Assembly (NCBI GenBank): GCA_030613505.1
Contig: JAUWLW010000067.1
Coordinates: forward strand, 1-11,034
Source of the DNA: Candidatus Zixiibacteriota bacterium
Lineage (GTDB): Bacteria > RBG-13-66-14 > B26-G2 > WVWN01
Length of the DNA: 11,034 nucleotides
Reading direction: 5' to 3'
The number at the start of each line of letters is the position of its first letter. Position 1 is the stretch's first letter. Position numbers and translations under genes: made by a program. Positions 1 to 7,000 of the stretch are shown here, one piece after another. The notes under the pieces were generated by a model. It was not told the DNA's origin and ran no database searches. It saw only the letters and a list, made by a program, of their open reading frames with translations.

Positions 1-2480
1 CCGCGGCCGTAACGCACGCCGCCCCAAACGGCGTCGGTGACGTCCACGTTGCCTTCGAGAGCCGGCGAGGACCCGGTCCCGGCCAACGTTATGGCGCCGT
101 CGACGTATCCGCCTTCGCTGAGGCCGGCCTCTTTCAAGGTAACGACCGAGCTGAGCGGGAAGCGCGTGAAGCGGACCTCGCCCTGGAGGGGGGTTTCGCC
201 CTCTCCCTGCAGCGCGGCGAGCGAGACGTCGGCCGTAGCCGTAACGGTCCCGCCCGCCAACTCGAGCGCCAGCTCGGGTACGGAAAGGCGTTTGCCCTGA
301 AGCGAAACCTCTCCGCGCACGAGGTCCACCGGTTGGTCGCCGACGGAAAACGCGTGGGCTTCCAAAGCTACGCAAATGGAGGGGGCGCTCGCCGTTCCGC
401 CAACGCCGACCCGGATCGAATCCAGACTCCCGCTCAACTCGGGGGCCGTAGGCCATAATTGTAAACCGTCCAGGCGGAAGTTTTCGCCTTCGGCGACGAC
501 GTCCACCGGCCCGCCGCTCGGGTCGAAAGAGCCCCGGAAAGCAACCTCTCCCCGCAGGAGTGCCAAAACGCCTCCCGTTATAACGTATCGATTGCCCTCG
601 CGAGCCAACGTCAGCGGCTCGGCGAGCGTAACCTCGCCCTCGCCCAGTTTGGCGTCGAGGCGGTTCACAGCCCAGTCGCCCGAGGAGCTATCGTGCCACA
701 CGTTGAAATGCAGCCTGTCGCCGTCGGCCGCGTCGTTCTCGAATACGCCGCTCAGCGTTAGCACGCCGTCCTCAAACGTCACGTCGGCCTGCGACCGTTC
801 GAACGAGAACGGCCCGGCCACGATGTCGCCGGCGGTGAAGCGGATGTCGGCTTCGCCGTAGCCTCCCAGCTTTTCCCCGTAACCCTCCAGCCGCGCCCAG
901 GCTACCGTGACGCCTTCGACCGCCAGCCCCTCCACTTCGACCTCTCCCTCCGCCGACGGCATCCGGGGCGCGCCGTGGACGCGCACATCGGCCGTAATGA
1001 CCCCCGCAACGTCGGCGGGTACTTTTTCGGTCGGGAGGTCCGCGAGGGATATGTCCCGCGCCGTAATCGCCAGCTCGACGTTGTCCCGGGCCGCGGTCCC
1101 GGTTATCGAGACGGTGCCCCGGCCGAAGCGGACGGTAGCGTCGTCAATGAGGAGCTGCGATTGGTAGTATTGGATGTCCGCGGCCGCGCCGTCGAAGCGG
1201 ACCGGCCCCGCGAAACCGGCGCCGACGTTGACGCTCGCCGTTAAGTCGAGGTCCTCGGGCGCCGAGCCGCGGCCGGCGAACAGTACCGTTACGTCCGCGC
1301 GGGTCTCGAGGCCGCTCTCCGGGAGGATTCGGGCGAGGTTGAAGCGCTCGAGGCGGGCCTCGCCCCGGAACGCCGGCGTTTCGCTCGCGAGGTCGACGAC
1401 TCCCTCCAGGCGGGCCGGGAGGCCGTTTACCGCGCCCGAGAGCTGGTCGAGGCGGACCTCTTTTCGCTCCACGTCGACGGCGTACCTGACGGCCAGGTCC
1501 GCGAGCTCGTAGTTGGCCAGCGACCCCGACGGGCAGTAGAAAGAGCCCGTATGTACGAGGCCGTCGCCCGCGCCGCGGAGGGTCCCCTCGTAGCGGCCGC
1601 TGATCTCGAGCGGCGGCGCGTCCGGAAAGACGAGCGGTACGACTTCCGCCAGGTTTAACGGCTCGGCCTCCACGCGGAGGTCGAAGCGAGTGGAGGGCGA
1701 TGTTTCGATTTCGCCGTTGACGGTCAACGACGTGTCGTCGAGGGCGAGGTCGAGGCCGTCGACGCGAAGGGCAGACGGGGTTACGAGGAGTCCCCCGGTA
1801 CCGAAGTTCGTCACGGCGAGGTCTTGCTCGGGGAGGTAACAGCTGCAGTTCCCAAGCTCCAGCTTAAGGTCCAGGCCAACTAGCTCAAACGAGCTCCGGA
1901 CGTTTAGGCGTGAGACGCGGGTAATAGGCCCCGCGGCGTCGGTCTCGAGCGTACCGTTTTCCAATACGACGTCGCTCAAGCGGACGTCGAGGTCTCCTTC
2001 TCGGCGCTCCGGTAAGGAACTGAATACGCGCTCGAGGTTGGTCCGGCCGTCCGGCTCGATTTTCAAAGTTGCGTAGGGTCGTATGAAGCGTGCGTTTTTG
2101 ACCAGCAAGACGCCGCGCAGCAGGCTCGCTAAGTCGTAGCGGAGGTGAATCTCTTCGGCGGCGAGGGCGGCGCCGTCGTCTTGGAGGCTCGGGCCGTTCG
2201 CGATATAAAAATCGTATAAGCTGAGGTTGGTGAAGAGGTCACCGCTGAGCCGGCCTATACCGCACTCGGTACCGGTCAGGTGACTTAAGTATTTCTCGGC
2301 GCCACGGCGAACGCCGGCGTGTACCAGGCCGGAGAAGTAGGCCGCGGCGGCCAGGGCGAGCGCGGCCGCCGCCGTTATCGCGGCGCCGTATAAGAGGCGG
2401 CGCCCGAGGCGCCGTCGGCGTCGGCCGTTCGCGGCGTCGTCTTTACCTAGCGCGTGCGAGTTATCGTTGGCGTTAGGCAA
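1..2480 (-). CDS. tamB: TamB-like (AsmA/DUF490-type) inner-membrane-anchored translocation protein, 3' end outside window
   Basis: The reading frame is open from a TTG codon at 2480 to the window edge, giving about 826 residues with no stop; the C-terminal TamB domain must lie beyond position 1. Residues 1-28 are polar and end in an Arg-rich stretch (20-28). An Ala-rich membrane anchor follows at about 29-53, so the rest should be periplasmic. The remainder consists of repeated beta-strand units of the AsmA/TamB kind, with phrases such as LSGDLFTNLSL near the start and recurrent G-x-A/V-x-L-x-G-x-G-x-x-P-x-L-x-G patterns. In known systems TamB is a long beta-taco that bridges the membranes with TamA and is implicated in outer-membrane protein assembly or phospholipid transport. 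The gene lies 16 nt after the TamA-like gene, so the two are surely co-transcribed. The TTG start is uncertain: no ATG or GTG is nearby in frame and the ribosome site is weak. AsmA-like is the alternative name, but the neighbour favours TamB. Confidence 0.85.
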   Translation of the reverse strand, partial: MPNANDNSHALGKDDAANGRRRRRLGRRLLYGAAITAAAALALAAAAYFSGLVHAGVRRGAEKYLSHLTGTECGIGRLSGDLFTNLSLYDFYIANGPSLQDDGAALAAEEIHLRYDLASLLRGVLLVKNARFIRPYATLKIEPDGRTNLERVFSSLPERREGDLDVRLSDVVLENGTLETDAAGPITRVSRLNVRSSFELVGLDLKLELGNCSCYLPEQDLAVTNFGTGGLLVTPSALRVDGLDLALDDTSLTVNGEIETSPSTRFDLRVEAEPLNLAEVVPLVFPDAPPLEISGRYEGTLRGAGDGLVHTGSFYCPSGSLANYELADLAVRYAVDVERKEVRLDQLSGAVNGLPARLEGVVDLASETPAFRGEARLERFNLARILPESGLETRADVTVLFAGRGSAPEDLDLTASVNVGAGFAGPVRFDGAAADIQYYQSQLLIDDATVRFGRGTVSITGTAARDNVELAITARDISLADLPTEKVPADVAGVITADVRVHGAPRMPSAEGEVEVEGLAVEGVTVAWARLEGYGEKLGGYGEADIRFTAGDIVAGPFSFERSQADVTFEDGVLTLSGVFENDAADGDRLHFNVWHDSSSGDWAVNRLDAKLGEGEVTLAEPLTLAREGNRYVITGGVLALLRGEVAFRGSFDPSGGPVDVVAEGENFRLDGLQLWPTAPELSGSLDSIRVGVGGTASAPSICVALEAHAFSVGDQPVDLVRGEVSLQGKRLSVPELALELAGGTVTATADVSLAALQGEGETPLQGEVRFTRFPLSSVVTLKEAGLSEGGYVDGAITLAGTGSSPALEGNVDVTDAVWGGVRYGR

Positions 2481-2496
2481 GATAATTCTCGCGTCG

Positions 2497-4359
2497 TTAA
2501 AACGGGTGGCCGAAGGCGAGGTATATGTATCCCCGCCGTTTTTGGACCCGGCCGAACACCGGCCAACCGACGTCGAATCTGACGGGTCCCACGATCGTGT
2601 TGTAACGGATGCCGAACCCCGCGCCGTAGCGGAGGAACTCTTTTTTCATTTCGTCCCACTCGGGCCATACGTTGCCGGCGTCGACGAAGAGCGCTCCCCA
2701 TAAGTGCTCCCAACCTGTTTTTCCGGCGACGAAGGGAAACTGGGAGCGGAGCTCGACGTTGGCTTCCAGAAGGATGTCGCCTCCCAGGGCGTAGCCTTCC
2801 TTGGTCTGGGGGCCGAGGCCCTGTTCGGGATAACCCCTGACAGAATACGCGCCGCCGGAGACGAACCGACGCACGTGCGGAACGGCCTCGGTATCGCCGT
2901 AGGGTTCAATGTATCCGGCGTGGAGGCGCGTCGCGACCGACGCGGCCTCGGCCAACCGTATGTACCGGCGGACGTCGCCGATGGCGCGCCACAGGTCCAC
3001 TCCCAACATAAACCCGCCCGCTCTTTCGTACGAGCTATAGGCGTACGTACCCGTCAGGGGGTTGAAGATGTCGTCGGAGCCGTCATACGTGACCGAGAAT
3101 ATGTAGCTCGAGAGGTTCTGGGGTTCCTCTATTTCGGCGTACCGTTGGGGAAGGCCTACTTCGCGGGGCCGGGAAGAGCCGGCGCCCTCTTCCGGCGGTT
3201 CGTCGAATTCCGTGCGGAACCTCTCGAAATTGAATCCGCCCGAGAGCTCGAGGTCGTCGGTTATCTCGCGGGAAACGCGCGGCTTGAGGCCCGCTTCCCA
3301 CTCGTGCAAACCCTCGTATATCTCGCGCTCATAATAAAGGGACACGGTGCCTTTGTACCGGTACCCGAATAACCACGGTACCACGTACGTGATGTCTCCC
3401 TCCGCCTCGCGACTTTTTTCCTCGTAGCCGTAAGCGATCGAGGTTTCGATCGACAAACGTTCGTTATCGCCGAAGACGTTGTTGTGGCCCCACCCGAAGC
3501 CTAGTGCGACACGGTCCGGCGAGGAATACCCTGGTTCGATTTTGAACCAGCGGAACTTGTCCTCGTTGACGATGACGACGACGTCGGCCCGGTCCGGCGC
3601 GCGCTCCGAGTCGACGACGTCTACGACGAGGTCGCGGTAAAGGCCGGTCTTGTAGACGTTGGCGCGTCCCTCGTCGAGCTTGGAGGCTCGCCACAGGCGG
3701 GAGGGGTTGAGTTTGTAGTCGATTTCCCGGGCCGCGATCTTGGCGCGCGTCTTTTCGTTGCCGCTTACGACGACTTTGTCGATGTGGTATTTTTCCCCTT
3801 CCTCGACGGTATAAAGTACTACCGCCGAATCGCGGTCTATCTCCGCCGTAATTTTCGCGCGGCCGTAACCGCGCTCGTTGTAGTAGTCGCCCACCCGCAC
3901 CGCGGCTTCGTTCAGGGCCGGCGCGGAGAGGGGCGCCCCCGGCTCGACGCCGAGCGCGTCGCGAACGGCCGCGAGCCGCTCGGGGGCTACGCCTTGCGCG
4001 ACGACCTCTTTCACTACCGCCCGGGGCCCCTCCTCGACGAGGACCTTCAACTCGCGTTTGCCTTTTTTACTCTCGGCGAGTTCGAAACCGACTTGTACGT
4101 TCTCGAAACCCTCGGCGTAATATGCTCCCTCGACGGCGGCCAGGCCGGCCTCGAGCAAATAATCGAAGTTGTACTCCTCGTAACGTTCGCCTTTTTCCAG
4201 TCCGACGAGGTTCTTTACGGCGGCGTCTTTAAATGTTTTATTCCCTTCAACGCGAATTCGGCCGAGAACGAAGTCGGCGTCGCCGGTCTCTTCCAACGCG
4301 AACGCCCGGCAGGAGGCGACGCAAGAAAAGGCGACGACGTACGCGGCGAGTGACCTCAT
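2497..4359 (-). CDS. tamA: TamA/BamA-like outer-membrane protein (Omp85 superfamily, POTRA domains plus beta-barrel)
   Basis: This encodes 620 residues from the ATG at 4359, close to the family's usual 570-650. A signal peptide covers about residues 1-20 (MRSLAAYVVAF..., cleavable after AFA). Three POTRA-like domains follow at about 32-107, 108-190 and 191-270; the first opens with IRVEGNKTF and the third with VVVSGNEKTR, typical POTRA first strands. The 16-strand barrel domain (bacterial surface antigen family) spans about 275-620. It includes the diagnostic L6-loop VRGY motif (507-510, in SVRGYPEQGLGP), a GALFVDAGNVW strand, GPVRFDVGWPV, and a final strand ending in Phe. Omp85 proteins insert or translocate proteins at the outer membrane; three POTRAs and the TamB-like gene directly downstream point to TamA rather than BamA. 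An in-frame GTG at 4383 would add eight residues, but it coincides with the predicted transcription start and neither codon has a clear Shine-Dalgarno sequence, so ATG is preferred. Confidence 0.92.
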   Translation of the reverse strand: MRSLAAYVVAFSCVASCRAFALEETGDADFVLGRIRVEGNKTFKDAAVKNLVGLEKGERYEEYNFDYLLEAGLAAVEGAYYAEGFENVQVGFELAESKKGKRELKVLVEEGPRAVVKEVVAQGVAPERLAAVRDALGVEPGAPLSAPALNEAAVRVGDYYNERGYGRAKITAEIDRDSAVVLYTVEEGEKYHIDKVVVSGNEKTRAKIAAREIDYKLNPSRLWRASKLDEGRANVYKTGLYRDLVVDVVDSERAPDRADVVVIVNEDKFRWFKIEPGYSSPDRVALGFGWGHNNVFGDNERLSIETSIAYGYEEKSREAEGDITYVVPWLFGYRYKGTVSLYYEREIYEGLHEWEAGLKPRVSREITDDLELSGGFNFERFRTEFDEPPEEGAGSSRPREVGLPQRYAEIEEPQNLSSYIFSVTYDGSDDIFNPLTGTYAYSSYERAGGFMLGVDLWRAIGDVRRYIRLAEAASVATRLHAGYIEPYGDTEAVPHVRRFVSGGAYSVRGYPEQGLGPQTKEGYALGGDILLEANVELRSQFPFVAGKTGWEHLWGALFVDAGNVWPEWDEMKKEFLRYGAGFGIRYNTIVGPVRFDVGWPVFGRVQKRRGYIYLAFGHPF

Positions 4360-4389
4360 GGCGGCGACGCGTTGAGCGCACACCGGCTA

Positions 4390-4418
4390 ATGATACTAAA
4401 GTTGACGGCGATAATCAA
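4390..4418 (-). promoter_or_regulatory. Predicted sigma70-type promoter of the tamA-tamB operon
   Basis: Read on the minus strand, TTGATT (4418-4413) and TATCAT (4395-4390) are separated by exactly 17 bp. They match the sigma70 consensus at 4 of 6 and 5 of 6 positions. Transcription would begin near 4383, leaving about 24 nt before the ATG at 4359. The alternative GTG at 4383 would then be essentially leaderless. No experimental support is available. Confidence 0.5.
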
Positions 4419-4421
4419 CTT
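4399..4421. promoter_or_regulatory. Inverted repeat overlapping the tamA promoter, candidate operator
   Basis: AAGTTGA (4399-4405) and TCAACTT (4415-4421) are perfect 7-bp inverted arms separated by 9 bp. The repeat covers the predicted -35 element and much of the spacer of the left-facing promoter, and lies about 40 bp upstream of the right-facing -35. That position fits a dimeric repressor or activator site. The arms are short and no regulator gene is in view, so the role is inferred. Confidence 0.35.
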
Positions 4422-4458
4422 GGCGTTCGCGGGCGGTAGCGAGGCGGCGACGGCGCCC

Positions 4459-4487
4459 TTGACTTGCGGACGAGGACCGTTTATTAT
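4459..4487 (+). promoter_or_regulatory. Predicted strong sigma70-type promoter facing right
   Basis: TTGACT (4459-4464) and TATTAT (4482-4487) are separated by exactly 17 bp, and each hexamer matches the consensus at 5 of 6 positions. This is the best promoter-like sequence seen in the window. Transcription would start at about 4491-4495. No open frame with a credible start follows directly; instead an intrinsic terminator lies about 70 nt downstream. The transcript is therefore either a small RNA or an attenuated leader for the secreted-protein gene at 4776. Confidence 0.6.
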
Positions 4488-4490
4488 GTA

Positions 4491-4567
4491 AGCGCGGTGA
4501 ACGGGAGGAAAGAGAGAGCGCGGCGGCGGGTACCCGTTTGCGGCCTCGGGCCGCGGGCGGGTTTTTT
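4491..4567 (+). ncRNA. Candidate small RNA or attenuated leader bounded by promoter and terminator
   Basis: The transcript is predicted, not recognised as any known RNA family. It would begin at about 4491-4495 after the promoter and end in the terminator U-tract at 4567, roughly 75 nt. Its 5' part is an unstructured purine stretch (GGGAGGAAAGAGAGAG, from about 4503). Next comes a short palindrome, CGGGTACCCG (4527-4536), which shares bases with the left arm of the terminator stem and could compete with it. No good small ORF is present: a GTG at 4497 lacks a ribosome binding site and reads through the terminator. If the terminator is leaky or regulated, this is instead the 5' leader of the propeller gene. 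Confidence 0.4.
4533..4567 (+). terminator. Strong intrinsic terminator
   Basis: A 13-bp stem pairs 4533-4545 (CCCGTTTGCGGCC) with 4549-4561 (GGCCGCGGGCGGG). Ten pairs are Watson-Crick and three central ones are G-U, with a TCG loop and six T residues immediately after (4562-4567). It works only in the plus direction, since the minus strand has no T-run after the stem. No plus-strand gene lies upstream, so it can only act on transcripts from the promoter at 4459-4487. Confidence 0.8.
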
Positions 4568-4572
4568 GCTAA

Positions 4573-4757
4573 CGCGACTACGCGCCGTTCGGCGATACGC
4601 TGGAGGAGCAGCCGGTAGCGTGGGGGAGCCAATATCGGTATATGGGGAACGAGGACGACGGCTCGAGCTGATGGGCTTCGGCGCCCGGTTCTACGAACCG
4701 CGGGTAGGCCGGTTCGTTAGCTCGTATAGAATCGACAAAACAGCTTACCGTTTTTAA
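4573..4757 (+). pseudogene. Rhs/YD-repeat core remnant, frameshifted and truncated
   Basis: Two adjoining frames together spell the conserved end of an RHS-repeat-associated core. The first (4576-4668) reads DYAPFGDTLEEQ...WGSQYRYMGNEDDG, equivalent to the family's YDPFG...YRFTGKE..D. It then hits TGA at 4669. The second frame continues from about 4668 with LMGFGARFYEPRVGRFVS, equivalent to the family's FGARYYDPxLGRFxS. A single missing base near 4663-4668 explains the shift. The frame upstream has a stop (TAA at 4570-4572), and after RFVS the sequence loses family resemblance and stops at 4755-4757. Intact Rhs proteins are far longer (over 1000 residues), so this is a short relic of a polymorphic toxin or wall-associated gene, inactive as it stands. 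Confidence 0.75.
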
Positions 4758-4762
4758 TAGTT

Positions 4763-4768
4763 GGAGGT
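4763..4768 (+). promoter_or_regulatory. Ribosome binding site fixing the propeller-gene start
   Basis: GGAGGT at 4763-4768 sits 7 nt before the ATG at 4776. An in-frame TTG at 4761 overlaps this site and cannot be the start; using 4776 also gives a clean signal peptide. Confidence 0.8.
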
Positions 4769-4775
4769 GCCGTTT

Positions 4776-5585
4776 ATGAGAAAGGTTATTTTCGTAGCTG
4801 CGGTTTCGGCCTTGGCTATCACCCCCGCCCTCGCGGACTTCGGCGACGTAATATGCTCGTGGAAGGCGCCGACTAAGCCGGGATATTGGTCTACTTGTCG
4901 GGGCCTCGCTTGGGACGGCAAATACATATGGTGTAATTGCCGTTACGGGACCGGTATGAGCTCGGATATCTATCGGTGCGTACCGTCGACAGGGAGCACC
5001 GTCTCTTCGTTTCATACTTACTACCCCTACGGTAAAACCAGCGGCGCCGCTAACTATCGGAAGTACCGCGGCGTCGATATCATAGAATTACTCGTTTACT
5101 ACGAAATTGAAAGGGAACGGTATATCTATCGGCTTAACTTCAAGGGGAAAATACTCGGAAGCGTTAGGGTCACGAATCCCCCGTACCTCATAGGTATAGC
5201 GGACGACGGCACGGACAACTGGGTGGTAGGTTTGACTTCCGCCTACCTGCCCGGCGTATTCAAATTGAACTCCGCCGGGTCGGTAGTCAGCTCTTTCAAC
5301 CTGCGGGACGCCACATACCGCGGCATCGCGATACAGGGCGATTTCTTTTGGCTTTCCGTGGAAGATATGGGTCCGTATGAGACTTTCGGCGCGCAAAAGA
5401 TCCGCCCGGGCGGTTCGATCGCGGCGTCTTTCGGTCGCTTCGGCCAGTCGATTTTCGATTGTACGTACGAGAACAAACACCTGTGGATTGTGACCGATAA
5501 CAACATCGTCCGTTGCGTCGACGTTTCCAACGCACCCGCCGTCGCGCCGGCATCGGTGGGGCGTATCAAGGCGTTGTTTAGGTAA
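4776..5585 (+). CDS. Secreted beta-propeller-like repeat protein of unknown function
   Basis: The protein has 269 residues. A typical Sec signal peptide occupies 1-20 (MRKVIFVAAVSALAITPALA, cleaved before DFGDV). The mature part shows about five degenerate repeats of the form GIA-x-DG-x-x-x-W-x-x-x...-V-x-x-L/C-x-x-x-G-S-x-V-x-S-F, at roughly 42-80, 98-131, 138-175, 182-220 and 227-251. This suits a small beta-propeller resembling NHL, YncE or SMP-30 folds. Five of the seven mature cysteines (27, 41, 53, 55, 68) cluster in or beside the first repeat, suggesting disulfides in an extracytoplasmic protein. The last residues (PASVGRIKALFR) form a short basic tail after the fold. No catalytic motif is recognisable and no function is assigned. 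It is a single-gene unit, bounded downstream by its own terminator; its promoter is unclear and may be the one at 4459-4487. Confidence 0.8.
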   Translation: MRKVIFVAAVSALAITPALADFGDVICSWKAPTKPGYWSTCRGLAWDGKYIWCNCRYGTGMSSDIYRCVPSTGSTVSSFHTYYPYGKTSGAANYRKYRGVDIIELLVYYEIERERYIYRLNFKGKILGSVRVTNPPYLIGIADDGTDNWVVGLTSAYLPGVFKLNSAGSVVSSFNLRDATYRGIAIQGDFFWLSVEDMGPYETFGAQKIRPGGSIAASFGRFGQSIFDCTYENKHLWIVTDNNIVRCVDVSNAPAVAPASVGRIKALFR

Positions 5586-5663
5586 CCGCGTCACTAACCC
5601 GGCGAGGGTCCGCGAGGGCCTTTAATAATATGAGGTAGACCGTAAACGGTGTGCCGGTTTTGG

Positions 5664-5694
5664 TTGCGGCCTTTGAAATAGGCCGCAAGTTTTT
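5664..5694 (+). terminator. Intrinsic terminator of the propeller gene
   Basis: TTGCGGCCT (5664-5672) and AGGCCGCAA (5680-5688) form a perfect 9-bp stem with a 7-nt loop. G and five T residues follow (5690-5694). It lies about 80 nt after the propeller stop codon and separates that gene from the efflux operon. Its tail overlaps the upstream half of the shared bipartite motif at 5686-5713. Confidence 0.85.
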
Positions 5695-5713
5695 ACGCGT
5701 GCCGCGGTCTAAA
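5686..5713 (+). promoter_or_regulatory. Candidate ECF-type promoter motif of the efflux operon (copy 1)
   Basis: CAAGTTTT (5686-5693) and GTCTAAA (5707-5713) recur upstream of the anti-sigma gene at 10090-10117 with the same spacing. Twenty of 28 positions are identical between the two copies, without gaps. The layout resembles ECF-sigma promoters (an AAC/AAG-T-rich -35 and a GTC/TCTAA -10). Transcription would start near 5720, about 30 nt before the TolC-like start and upstream of its ribosome site. The left half overlaps a terminator tail, so part of the match could be coincidental. Confidence 0.4.
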
Positions 5714-5736
5714 CGGGTAGGATCAACTATACGCTA

Positions 5737-5742
5737 AAGGAG
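5737..5742 (+). promoter_or_regulatory. Ribosome binding site of the TolC-like gene
   Basis: AAGGAG at 5737-5742 ends 7 nt before ATA at 5750. It is more than 45 nt from the first conventional in-frame start (GTG at 5789), which has no ribosome site of its own. This site decides the start call. Confidence 0.75.
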
Positions 5743-5749
5743 ATACGTT

Positions 5750-7000
5750 ATAAAAAAGCTGGCGATTTTCGCTATCGCGCTGGCGCCAGTGCAGGCCGCG
5801 TCGTCCACGCTTTCGCTTGCGGACGCGCTCGCGACGGCGCTTCAGCATAGTTTGAAAGTGGAGCTGGCCGGCGTCGAGCGGTCGCAGGGCAAGCAGGCCC
5901 TGGCCGAGGGCGTCGCGTCGGCCTTACCCGACCTGAGCGCGGCGTACTCGACGAGCGGGACCTCCTTCGCCGAGTTGGGAGATACGTGGCGCTTCGGGTT
6001 CTCGCTGACGCAGCCGGTCGTCGACGCGACCGTCGTCTTCGACGTTATGCGCGGCTTCCGGGAGAGCGACTACTACCGCGCGAAGTCGGCGCGAACGGTC
6101 GCCGACCTGATCCTGGCGGTCCAGAGCGGCTACTACGATTTGGCTCAAGGCCAGGGGTTGGTCGCGAGCGCCGAAGGGCAGCACCGACGCGCCGTCGGGA
6201 ATCTGAAGATCGTGGCGAGGCGCTACGAGTTGGGAGAGGCCAACCTGGCCGATAAGTTGCGGGCCGAGGCCGACCTCCTCACGAAGGAGACGGAGCTGCT
6301 CTCCGCGCGCAACGGCGTCGAGGAGAACCAGCGGTCGTTTTCCGACCTCATCGGCCTCGACCGCTGGGAGGCCGTCGAGGTGGAGGAGCTGCCGCCCCCC
6401 GAGGAGCCGTACGAGCTTCCCACTACGGTTATCTCCGCGGCCGTGCTCGAAAAAAACCCCGACCTGACGGTCCTCAGGATGCAGGTGGAGGCGTCGGACG
6501 TGGCGTATTGGAGCGCGTGGGGAAACTTGCTCCCGGCGCTGTCGTTCTCTTATAGTCGGGGTTCGACCTTCGGGGGGTCCATATTCCCCGGCGAGGAGAG
6601 CGACGACACGCGCTACGGCGTGGTCGTGAGTCTTCCCGTCGTCGACGTCGTGGACCGCGTACTCGGCGTCACCGGCGCCCGGCTGGACCGGAAGCAGTCC
6701 CGCCTCGAGTTGGCCCAGGCCCGGCTCGATGCCCGCGAGCGGCTGGCGAGCTTATTGGCCACGCAGGAGTTGTCCCACAAGGAATGGGAGTCCGCATCCA
6801 AGACGGTGGAGCTCTCGGAAGAGGTCTACCGCCTTAACGCCCGGAGCTACGAATTGGGCGCCGTCTCCTTCGATGACTTGTTGCAAGTGGAGGCGGAGCT
6901 CGGCCAGGCCGAGCGCGCGCTAATAGAAGCCAAGGCCGGCTACTGGTTAAGCCGCGCCGAACTTAATTACGAACTCGGGACCTCGGTGGAGGAAAGATGA
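5750..7000 (+). CDS. TolC-family outer-membrane efflux channel, apparent ATA start
   Basis: This encodes 416 residues if read from ATA at 5750. TolC-family trimers form the outer-membrane exit duct of tripartite pumps. The first 16 residues (initiator, KKLAIFAIALAPVQA) form a signal peptide that a GTG start at 5789 would remove. The protein shows the internal duplication of the outer-membrane efflux family: repeat 1 at about 20-205 and repeat 2 at about 230-410, joined by an acidic, proline-rich linker (PPPEEP near 215). The same motif appears in each half, YELGEANLADKLRAE and YELGAVSFDDLLQVE, typical of the long helical hairpins of the periplasmic tunnel. Length is slightly below the common 420-490. 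The stop overlaps the next start (ATGA at 6997-7000), so expression is coupled to the MacA-like adaptor. No ATG, GTG or TTG lies between the upstream in-frame stop (5735) and 5789; ATA may be genuine or a sequence error. Confidence 0.9.
   Translation: MKKLAIFAIALAPVQAASSTLSLADALATALQHSLKVELAGVERSQGKQALAEGVASALPDLSAAYSTSGTSFAELGDTWRFGFSLTQPVVDATVVFDVMRGFRESDYYRAKSARTVADLILAVQSGYYDLAQGQGLVASAEGQHRRAVGNLKIVARRYELGEANLADKLRAEADLLTKETELLSARNGVEENQRSFSDLIGLDRWEAVEVEELPPPEEPYELPTTVISAAVLEKNPDLTVLRMQVEASDVAYWSAWGNLLPALSFSYSRGSTFGGSIFPGEESDDTRYGVVVSLPVVDVVDRVLGVTGARLDRKQSRLELAQARLDARERLASLLATQELSHKEWESASKTVELSEEVYRLNARSYELGAVSFDDLLQVEAELGQAERALIEAKAGYWLSRAELNYELGTSVEER

Noticed and set aside
376-1512. 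Plus-strand open frames across 37-1512
   Set aside because: They lie antisense to the continuous TamB-like frame, are Ser/Pro/Arg-rich as expected for GC-rich shadows, and show no domain.
4303-4317. Lipobox-like VASC in the TamA signal region
   Set aside because: Omp85 proteins are not lipoproteins, and a standard signal-peptidase I site (AFA) lies just after it.
2704-4353. Long plus-strand frames (222 and 189 residues) opposite the TamA-like gene
   Set aside because: They mirror the coding strand of a clearly recognisable Omp85 protein; they have no family motifs.
4464-4757. A 97-residue plus-strand frame as an intact gene
   Set aside because: It begins inside the promoter, runs through a strong terminator, and only its last third resembles a protein, the second half of the Rhs core.
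4733-4760. TCGACA-N17-TAATAG as a promoter for the propeller gene
   Set aside because: The -10 match is poor and the start would fall within or after the ribosome binding site.
5789-5791. GTG as the TolC-like start codon
   Set aside because: It has no ribosome binding site and would delete the signal peptide that an outer-membrane channel needs.
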